From NCBI GenBank assembly GCA_030536615.1, contig JAUNPQ010000017.1:1-37399 (forward strand): a DNA stretch of 37,399 nucleotides, in the 5' to 3' direction. Below, piece by piece: positions 15,923 to 23,230 of the stretch. How positions within the stretch are numbered: position 1 is the stretch's first letter; each line of letters opens with the position of its first letter. A program made the position numbers and the translations under genes. This DNA comes from Bacteroidales bacterium (GTDB lineage: Bacteria > Bacteroidota > Bacteroidia > Bacteroidales > Muribaculaceae). The notes under the pieces are model-generated. The model searched no databases. It saw nothing but the letters and a program-made list of their open reading frames with translations, and had not been told where the DNA came from.

Positions 15923-18001
15923 TCAAAGATCCCAGTTCTCGTCTTTGTCAAATCCACCCACAGTCACATCAAAATCAGACGTCACCTGCACAATTTCAAC
16001 TTCAACCTGACGGCTCTGGCCGGCAGGCAGATTCTTGAGACTGAGATAAACCTTTCCCACACGGTCTGCACCGGTTCTGTTCTCGGTGGCAATGACATAG
16101 AATGAATCTGTCGCGCTGTCATATTCAAGCATATACCATGTGTCAAGCGGGTTCTTATAAATCTCATATGCCCCGTCAACAGTTATGCTTACCGTAGATG
16201 ACTGACCGCCTGACCTGTTGACAAACACCTTGGGCACACTTGTATAAAGCCTGCGGCCCTCCTGAATGACTTTGTATTTCAGGCCCTGCGTATATTCTTC
16301 CTTTATGTTGTCCATTGTAGGCTCAATGACAAAAGTCGCCTCACGGTCATCAATGCCGGGATTATAGGCAGCAGTGATGGCATAAGTGTCCGTGTTATCC
16401 GGACCGGTGAATGTCAGCCATTCGCTGTCATCACCCTCTATCTTTGCTGAGACACCCACCGTGGTGTGCACCGTCAGCGCAATGTCTCCGCCCATGGCAG
16501 AGACTTTTGCCTCCTTATTGTCTATATAGAAATACTGTCCCTGCTGCACAATCTCTACCGAGATCGGATTTCCGGCCGAATGAATCAGAACATAGCCAGA
16601 CCGCGATTCCTCGGCTGTGTTGGGTTCACACGTCACATTAATCTCTGTATCTCCGGACCCGGATGACTCAGACAGACTTATCCAGCTGTCAGAGACGGCG
16701 CATTGCCACTCGGCAGGAGTGACTATGGCAAGCGGTCGCGAACCCCCGGGCCATCCATATTCCAGTTTCTCATTGTCAACGCCATAGGGCTGTCCCTCCT
16801 GCTCAACGGTCAGTTTCTTGCGGATAGTCGGATTTTCGGCGGCCTCCACAAAGACCTCCCCACGCCGTTTGTCAAGCGATTCATTGACTGCGGCAGTCAC
16901 TGTGATGTTTCCTGACCGGTTCCCACTTTCCGGACTCACACTCAGCCAGTCACATTCCGTTGACACCCGCCATGAGGTGTTCGATGTAACCTCAGCAGTC
17001 GCAGTTGACCCTCCGGCGCTTTTCACCGTAACCAATGCCGGTGTCACACTAAGCTCTATGCCGCGCTGACGCACATAATAATTGGCCATGGTCATTGACG
17101 ATGTCCCGAGCGTGACAGTGGCTGACCTGTCTGTTGACTCAAGGTTAGGAGACACCGACAGCGTTATGCGGTGTGTGCCTCCGTCTCCACTCTCAGGACT
17201 CATCGTGAGCCATGTCTGTGACGTTTTGGAATACCATGGCACATCTGAACTGAAATGAATATCGACACTACCCCCCTGACACTCCACCGTAGCCTCATGC
17301 TCTTCGCCTATAAGACCTCCTGTTGGCGCGGATTGAATCACTGTCAAACTGGAGAAAGTCACCTCCGAGGGTGAAAGTCTCACCGTGGTCTCACGTCGTG
17401 ATCCGGTATTGACGTCACATTGCAAAACAACCGCCCTGTCTGTCACCTCCACAACTTTCAGCCAGTCCACAACCGTGTAGGCACTGACCTCTGATGCGCT
17501 GACATTGGCCGTGTAAGGCAATTCTATGCGCTGCTCCACGGCACTCACATTGACAGGTTCAGTACCTATGAACGATGCCTGCATCCGGGCGGCATACTGC
17601 GTGATTTCCGCCTGCTGTGTCAATGATATGCCATCTGCAGACACATTGGCCGATATCACAGCCGTGCGTAGCCGTGGCTCCGTATTCTCATCAACAGTGA
17701 CCTGCGTCTCGCCACTGAAATATTCATTTTCCGCCCCGAATGTTGTTTGCTGTGCATGCGTCCAATGCGGGAAATCCGACAGTGTACATATTCCCGTGCC
17801 ATATACTGTTATTCTTCCACTGCCCCCTTCATAAGGCACTCCATCAAGACCATATGCATAAAGCTGCAGATCAAGACGTTGTTTTGACAGTTTCACCTCA
17901 TCGGCCTCCACTCCATCATAGAGGGTGTCGCTGCATGACCACAATGCTGCCGCGGCGACGCCAAGCGCCACAATCCCGAGCGATTTATTGTATTTCTTCA
18001 T
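15923..18001 (-). CDS. BACON-repeat lipoprotein (about seven repeats)
   Basis: A 692-residue lipoprotein with lipobox LWSC (Cys23). About seven immunoglobulin-like BACON units of 75-95 residues follow. Each tends to have a W-L/I core (DWLSVSPESGNRSGNITVTA, TWLTMSPESGDGG, SWISLSESSGSGDTEI) and to end in a Q-x-G or Q-Y segment (VEQEG, VQQG, VIQEG, ITQYA). BACON domains are common in Bacteroidota surface proteins, where they act as spacers or bind mucin or carbohydrate. Here no enzyme domain is attached, so the protein looks like a rod or adhesin. It is the second gene of the operon, 36 bases after the PEGA-barrel gene. The N- and C-terminal repeats are the most divergent. Confidence 0.88.
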   Translation of the reverse strand: MKKYNKSLGIVALGVAAAALWSCSDTLYDGVEADEVKLSKQRLDLQLYAYGLDGVPYEGGSGRITVYGTGICTLSDFPHWTHAQQTTFGAENEYFSGETQVTVDENTEPRLRTAVISANVSADGISLTQQAEITQYAARMQASFIGTEPVNVSAVEQRIELPYTANVSASEVSAYTVVDWLKVVEVTDRAVVLQCDVNTGSRRETTVRLSPSEVTFSSLTVIQSAPTGGLIGEEHEATVECQGGSVDIHFSSDVPWYSKTSQTWLTMSPESGDGGTHRITLSVSPNLESTDRSATVTLGTSSMTMANYYVRQRGIELSVTPALVTVKSAGGSTATAEVTSNTSWRVSTECDWLSVSPESGNRSGNITVTAAVNESLDKRRGEVFVEAAENPTIRKKLTVEQEGQPYGVDNEKLEYGWPGGSRPLAIVTPAEWQCAVSDSWISLSESSGSGDTEINVTCEPNTAEESRSGYVLIHSAGNPISVEIVQQGQYFYIDNKEAKVSAMGGDIALTVHTTVGVSAKIEGDDSEWLTFTGPDNTDTYAITAAYNPGIDDREATFVIEPTMDNIKEEYTQGLKYKVIQEGRRLYTSVPKVFVNRSGGQSSTVSITVDGAYEIYKNPLDTWYMLEYDSATDSFYVIATENRTGADRVGKVYLSLKNLPAGQSRQVEVEIVQVTSDFDVTVGGFDKDENWDL

Positions 18002-18037
18002 TATCTTTCTATTGCTATTGGTTTCAAATCCCTAAAA

Positions 18038-20074
18038 TCAGAAATATAGTTCAAAGCCCGCACCTATCCTGAAACCGGTTCCGAACTTCTTGACATCACT
18101 GAACTCATCCGCCGCCTTCTCAAAGAGTTTGCCTTTTGTCAGCGCGAAATAATACTCCGGAGACAACACAAAAGCAAAATGCGAACTTGTCCGGATCTGC
18201 ATGCGCAGCGATCCCAGACCACTGCCCACCCAGGTATCCTTACAGTCAAGATGACGGTAGCCCACTTGCGGATTGAACATTACACGTCCGGCACAGAAAG
18301 CCAGACCTATGCGTCCTCCATAGTAGACGCCGGGCTTTATAGCGGACATCGTTACGTATTTATTCTCTACATACTGATAGACATCAATGCCGCTGTTGAA
18401 ACACATGCCGCCCTCAAACTGCATGTTGAACCGGTGAGTCACAAATCCCATTGTGCCTCCCACCCCGTTCAGATTGCCGAATGCACCGTCAGCCGTGATG
18501 TAGAAATATCTGTACGGATGCCAGGAATATCCCTCCTCGCGGCCCCAGTCGGAATAGTCATGATAGACTATCTTTTTCATAGTGTAATACTCACTCTGAC
18601 TTTTGTTTACAGTGACAGTCTTTGAAAAATTTTTGTATCCGTCGTGCGCCAGTGAGATTGTATGTGTTGTGCGCGGAAGACATACAAACGTATATGGTGA
18701 CGCCACCGCACGCGCCTGCCCGTCTATCTTCAGCGTGGCATCACTCGGAGTCCACGTCAGACGCAGTTCAACAGTGTTGGTGAGTTTCGCATCAATCTTG
18801 CCCACTTCAAGCTCTCGTATTTCAACAGATTTTGTATAAACCTGATAGTCCTGCTTCTTAAGTTCTATCTTATGTGTGCCTATGAGCAGTTTCGGGATAA
18901 CATAAGGGGTTGTCTTGCCTATATCCTTACCATCAACCCATATCGCAGCCCCTTTCGGATCGCTTATTATGTCAAGAGAACCATATATCGGTTCCGGAGC
19001 TGACAGATTGATGGTATATTCATGATTTTTGTCAGCCACCTCAAATTGACGCCTGAAAGGATTATGCCCGGCTTTACGAGCCTCAAGATTATACGTGCCC
19101 GGCTCAAGCGGCCCTATCCACGTCTTGATGCCTTTAAGCTCTCCGTTGATGAATATCGAACATTCATCAGGCGCATTGACCGTCACTGTTGAATAGTTGG
19201 CGTCAAGCTGAGGACTGAGCCGTGCCTCCTGATTGTCGGCAACATCGAATGTCTGTGTGAACGGGCTGTAATTCTTGCGCACAATCTTCAGCGTATGCCT
19301 CCCGCTCTTCATTTTCATGCGGTTGATGTTCACATAAGGATACTTCACCATGTCAATGAATATGTCGGCATCACGCAGATCCTCGCCTATCAGTGTCACC
19401 CATCCATAGTCCTGCCGCATCCGCACATTCACCTTATGTGAGTTGTTGGGATCCATGAGCACAAACTCACCGGCCTCGGTATGATAATCCGGAGCAGTCA
19501 GCGTATACTGATAAGTGCCGAAAGGCAGCGCTTTGGCCGCATAGCCTTTCGCATCAAGAGCCCACGGCTCACCGTTCACTTCAAGATAGGCATTCGCCGG
19601 AGTGACATTGAATTCCACGAATTGCCGGTCTGTGGGGTTAGGCAGCGCCACATAACCAAGCTCCATGTTGTATACCGTGGCTTCCTTCAGTCCTCCACGG
19701 GGCATATCGATGCGTACGGGTTTGATAGCATCACTTTCATGGCTGATTGTCATACTTTTGACATTAGGACTCACCCAGAGATAGACAATATGACGGCCGC
19801 GGTCATCCTCCCTCTCATCCACATGTGAATAGTTGGATCCCACATTGAACCGGAATCCGGTCAGATTGTTGAGGTTTGTCACTTTTATCAATGCACACGG
19901 TTTGTTGGTGGCACGGTCCGTACGCTTCTCTATCGTTGCAGCGGCATCATTGTCATCTGCAACAAACTTGCGCACCGTAATGCTGTTGTCAGGAGAGGCG
20001 CCCCATGCACCCATCCATGTGCACAGCAGCATCATCCCGGCTACAACAAAAAGTTTTCGTAGAATAGATTTCAT
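18038..20074 (-). CDS. PEGA-repeat protein with C-terminal outer-membrane barrel
   Basis: A 678-residue exported protein, first gene of the envelope operon. Signal peptide residues 1-25 (LFVVAGMMLLCTWMGAWGA). After a beta-rich N-domain come about five PEGA-type repeats (roughly residues 150-490); the clearest is GSLDIISDPKGAAIWVDGKD followed by IGKTTPYVIPKLLIGTHKIE. The last ~180 residues (from about 495, RYFYITADGAFGNLNG) alternate as a beta-barrel and end GAGFELYF, with a terminal aromatic as expected for BAM-dependent outer-membrane proteins. The PEGA string could face the periplasm or surface as a spacer tied to the barrel. Its promoter is the G9-tract module at 20146-20200. Confidence 0.85.
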   Translation of the reverse strand: MKSILRKLFVVAGMMLLCTWMGAWGASPDNSITVRKFVADDNDAAATIEKRTDRATNKPCALIKVTNLNNLTGFRFNVGSNYSHVDEREDDRGRHIVYLWVSPNVKSMTISHESDAIKPVRIDMPRGGLKEATVYNMELGYVALPNPTDRQFVEFNVTPANAYLEVNGEPWALDAKGYAAKALPFGTYQYTLTAPDYHTEAGEFVLMDPNNSHKVNVRMRQDYGWVTLIGEDLRDADIFIDMVKYPYVNINRMKMKSGRHTLKIVRKNYSPFTQTFDVADNQEARLSPQLDANYSTVTVNAPDECSIFINGELKGIKTWIGPLEPGTYNLEARKAGHNPFRRQFEVADKNHEYTINLSAPEPIYGSLDIISDPKGAAIWVDGKDIGKTTPYVIPKLLIGTHKIELKKQDYQVYTKSVEIRELEVGKIDAKLTNTVELRLTWTPSDATLKIDGQARAVASPYTFVCLPRTTHTISLAHDGYKNFSKTVTVNKSQSEYYTMKKIVYHDYSDWGREEGYSWHPYRYFYITADGAFGNLNGVGGTMGFVTHRFNMQFEGGMCFNSGIDVYQYVENKYVTMSAIKPGVYYGGRIGLAFCAGRVMFNPQVGYRHLDCKDTWVGSGLGSLRMQIRTSSHFAFVLSPEYYFALTKGKLFEKAADEFSDVKKFGTGFRIGAGFELYF

Positions 20075-20145
20075 CAGTTTTATGATTGGTTTTGTAATTT
20101 CTGCGTATCAACAATGTGCAAATGAACACACCTGTTTCTATTCAG

Positions 20146-20200
20146 CAAAATTAACTACAATAACCTTAAAAATTACCCCCCCCCGGTAATAATTGTTAAT
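20146..20200 (-). promoter_or_regulatory. G9-tract promoter module, copy 2
   Basis: On the minus strand: box ATTAACAATTATTACC (20185-20200), nine Gs (forward C-run 20176-20184), 22 bases, then TAATTTTG (20146-20153). Total length is 55 bases, as in the copy at 7088-7142. Start site near 20140, leader about 65 bases to the PEGA gene ATG. The remaining intergenic sequence (20201-20409) holds only the divergent promoter for the PorE-like gene and its leader. Confidence 0.6.
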
Positions 20201-20243
20201 TCAGCCCATTTTGTTTCGTTTTTGTTAATTCGTCTGGTCATCC

Positions 20244-20274
20244 TTGTTCCAAAATGCAAATTTTCTTAATTTTG
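20244..20274 (+). promoter_or_regulatory. Promoter for the PorE-like gene
   Basis: TTG (20244-20246), 20 bases, then TAATTTTG (20267-20274) match the Bacteroidota consensus. A start near 20280 gives a leader of about 130 bases before the ATG at 20410. Confidence 0.6.
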
Positions 20275-20409
20275 CACATTGCATTGAAAACTGCGTCGGG
20301 CCGGGGAAACTCCATCCGGCCCCGGGATATCCGGTGTGACCACCACCCCTGCAGACAATGTGATCGCTAACCCGATGCAATAATGTCCCCGGCAATGCGT
20401 TTTACAGAT

Positions 20410-22380
20410 ATGAGACACATCTTTTATAATATAGTGGCATTGATTGCCTGCATGGCCGTTCTCACCGGTTGCGGCGGGGCGAAACTGTCTGTTGCTGATG
20501 AACAGATGGCGCGCGGGGAATATTTTGATGCCTCAAAGACATACCGCAAAATATACAACAAACTCACAAAGCGCGAGGAACGCCGACAGCGCGGCGAAGT
20601 GGCTTTCAAGATGGCTGAGTGCCACCGCAAACTGCGCCAGACGGCACGTGCCGCCGGAGCCTATCAGAACGCCATAAACTTTGGTTGCACTGACTCAATG
20701 GCCTACCTCTACATGGGCCAGTGCCTGCAGGCTGAGGGCAAATACGCACAGGCAATAAAGGCCTATGAGGATTTTCTGGAGAAAGTTCCCGGCGATGCCA
20801 AAGCCCTCACCGGCATTGACGGATGCCGCAGCGCAATGGACAAGACCGCGCGCACACGCTATGTTGTCAGCAACGCCAAACTCTTCAACAGCAGCCGTGC
20901 CGACTTTGCTCCCATGTACCTTGACAAGTCATATGACCGCCTCTACTTTACATCCACCAACGAGAAAGTGACCGGCAGCCGCCGCAGCGAAATCACAGGC
21001 ATGAAGAAAGGCGACATATACGTGTCGGCGAAAAACGAGAAAGGCCAGTGGGGCAAGCCCGAGCCTGTCGAGGGCGAACTTAACAGCGAACTTGACGAGG
21101 GAATAGTGTCTTTCACCCCCGACGGCCAGACAATGTACCTGACCAAGGCACGCCGCGAGCTGAACGCCAACACCGGCGTGGAGATCTACACCTCCACCCG
21201 CAGCGACGCCAAGTGGAGCGCACCTGTGAAATACGAGATTACCGCCGACACACTCTCAAGCTACGGACATCCGGCAGTATCTCCTGACGGCACATGGCTA
21301 TACTTCACCTCCGACATGCCCGGCGGCTACGGCGGAAAGGACATATGGCGTGTCAACCTCAAGGAACGCGCAGGCTCACTTGAAAACCTCGGGGAATGGA
21401 TAAACACACCCGGTGACGACGAGTTTCCCTACATGCGCACAGACTCCGTGCTCTACTTTGCCAGCGACGGCCACCCCGGCTTCGGAGGCCTTGACATTTT
21501 CCGCGCCCAGATGATGCCCTCTGGCGGATGGACTGTTGTCAACATGGGCAAGCCCATAAACTCATCGGCCGATGACTTTGGCATAACCTTCGGCCCGGGC
21601 GAGACCGGCTACTTCAGCACCAACCGCGGTGACGCACGTGGCTATGACCACATATATTCCTTCCAACTCCCGGAACTGAAAATAACAATCTCCGGCTGGG
21701 TGCTTGACAAAGACGAGGAACCGGTGCCCAATGCCGTTATACGCATCGTGGGCAACGATGGCAGCAATCAGAAACAGGTGGCCCGTGATGACGGCACATT
21801 CTCATTTCCTCTTGACCGTGGTGTCAGCTACGTGATGATGGCCGGAGCAAAAGGCTATCTGAATGCCAAACAGGAATTCACAAGCGACATTGCCGAGGAG
21901 GACGCCGAGTACAACGTTGATTTCTCCCTGGCATCAATAAACAAGCCCGTGGTTGTGGAAAACATATTCTATGATTTTGACCGCGCCACACTTCGTCCCG
22001 AGTCAAAGAAAGCCCTTGACGAACTGGCCCAGGTGCTCCGCGACAACCCCAATGTCACCATCGAGATGGCATCGCACACAGACCGTCACGGATCCGATGC
22101 CTACAACATAGACCTTTCCGGACGCCGCGCACGCTCCGTCATTGACTACCTCATAAGCGTGGGCATAGCCCCTGACCGCCTCCAGAGTCAGGGTTACGGT
22201 GAATCGAGGCCAAAGACAATCACCAAAAAGCTGGCGCGTGAATATCCTCAGTTCAAAGAAGGAGACATACTCACCGAAGAATTCATCCTTGCCCTGCCCG
22301 AGGAAGACCAGGAAGCGGCTGACCAGATAAACCGCCGCACCGAATTCCAGGTTCTGAGCATTGACTACCGGATGTATTGA
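20410..22380 (+). CDS. PorE-like lipoprotein: TPR, beta-propeller, regulatory-like and OmpA domains
   Basis: A 656-residue lipoprotein. The ATG at 20410 is chosen over 20383 because it puts the signal (MRHIFYNIVALIACMAVLTGC, lipobox Cys21) at the N-terminus. Domains in order: TPR repeats (about 25-145), a PD40/WD40-like beta-propeller (about 160-425; YLDKSYDRLYFTSTNE, SPDGTWLYFTSDMPGGYGGK), a carboxypeptidase-regulatory-like fold (about 430-515; ISGWVLDKDEEPVPNAVIRI), and an OmpA peptidoglycan-binding domain (about 525-650; FYDFDRATLRPESKKALDEL). This order matches PorE of the type IX secretion system in Porphyromonas, but similar proteins occur in species without T9SS, and no other por gene is in the window. 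Its role is anchoring an outer-membrane lipoprotein to the cell wall. Confidence 0.85.
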   Translation: MRHIFYNIVALIACMAVLTGCGGAKLSVADEQMARGEYFDASKTYRKIYNKLTKREERRQRGEVAFKMAECHRKLRQTARAAGAYQNAINFGCTDSMAYLYMGQCLQAEGKYAQAIKAYEDFLEKVPGDAKALTGIDGCRSAMDKTARTRYVVSNAKLFNSSRADFAPMYLDKSYDRLYFTSTNEKVTGSRRSEITGMKKGDIYVSAKNEKGQWGKPEPVEGELNSELDEGIVSFTPDGQTMYLTKARRELNANTGVEIYTSTRSDAKWSAPVKYEITADTLSSYGHPAVSPDGTWLYFTSDMPGGYGGKDIWRVNLKERAGSLENLGEWINTPGDDEFPYMRTDSVLYFASDGHPGFGGLDIFRAQMMPSGGWTVVNMGKPINSSADDFGITFGPGETGYFSTNRGDARGYDHIYSFQLPELKITISGWVLDKDEEPVPNAVIRIVGNDGSNQKQVARDDGTFSFPLDRGVSYVMMAGAKGYLNAKQEFTSDIAEEDAEYNVDFSLASINKPVVVENIFYDFDRATLRPESKKALDELAQVLRDNPNVTIEMASHTDRHGSDAYNIDLSGRRARSVIDYLISVGIAPDRLQSQGYGESRPKTITKKLAREYPQFKEGDILTEEFILALPEEDQEAADQINRRTEFQVLSIDYRMY

Positions 22381-22390
22381 CCACACTGTC

Positions 22391-23230
22391 ATGGAATTCC
22401 GCACGCCCGTACAACTCCCCGTGGACGCCATGGAAATAAACCACGGCCACAGAATCATGATGCTTGGCTCATGCTTCACCGGCAACATCGGCTCGCGGAT
22501 GCTGCGTGACGGCTTCAACGCCTGCGTGAACCCCATGGGGGCCCTGTACAATCCCGTGTCAATAGCCCGCGTCATCACACGCGCTCTTGACCGGCAACCT
22601 TTCACACGCCATGACCTTGTTGAGCGCGACGCCATCTTTCATTGTCTGGCCTTTGAGTCATCCCGACAGCACAGAGATGCCGACATTCTGCTCAGAGACC
22701 TCAATGATGACTTCACGGCCTTTGCCGACTCCCTTGCCAAAGCCGATGTCTGGATCATAACATTCGGCACAGCGTGGATATTCACCCACAACAATAGCGG
22801 ACAACCCGTGGGAAACTGCCACAAACTCCGTGCCGATGAATTCACACGCACCCGCCTGTCAGTAAAAGACATAACAGACCTGTGGCGTCCGCTGTCAGAA
22901 AAAGCGCCACGCATAATATTCACCGTCAGCCCCATCCGTCACACCGCCGATGGCATGCATGGCAACATGCTCAGCAAAGCCGTGCTGCATCTGGCCATTG
23001 ACGAGCTTGGCGCCGAATACTTTCCTGCATTTGAGATTGTCAACGATGAACTCCGTGACTACCGCTTCTACGCGGCAGACATGAAACACCCCTCGGAGGT
23101 TGCCGTTGACTATATATATGAACAGTTCGGCAAGACCTACTTCACGACACAGACCTTAGAACGCGCCCGTGAAGAACGGCGCCGGGCTGCCCGACTCAAC
23201 CACCGACCAATACTTGTCAGCAATGGCTAA
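22391..23230 (+). CDS. GSCFA family protein (SGNH-hydrolase-like)
   Basis: A 279-residue protein of the GSCFA family, named for the motif seen here as MLGSCFTGNIGSRM (residues about 23-36). Its fold is related to SGNH/GDSL esterases, with the Ser of GSCF as likely nucleophile. The later VSPIRHTADGMHGN and FEIVNDELRDYRFYAADMKHPSEVAVDYI segments would carry the rest of the site (the DMxHP motif). The substrate is unknown; a cell-wall or polysaccharide acyl group is guessed from its link to murF. No signal peptide is seen. The ATG at 22391, ten bases after the upstream stop, fits the family start better than an ATG at 22361. Its stop overlaps the MurF start by eight bases. Confidence 0.88.
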   Translation: MEFRTPVQLPVDAMEINHGHRIMMLGSCFTGNIGSRMLRDGFNACVNPMGALYNPVSIARVITRALDRQPFTRHDLVERDAIFHCLAFESSRQHRDADILLRDLNDDFTAFADSLAKADVWIITFGTAWIFTHNNSGQPVGNCHKLRADEFTRTRLSVKDITDLWRPLSEKAPRIIFTVSPIRHTADGMHGNMLSKAVLHLAIDELGAEYFPAFEIVNDELRDYRFYAADMKHPSEVAVDYIYEQFGKTYFTTQTLERAREERRRAARLNHRPILVSNG

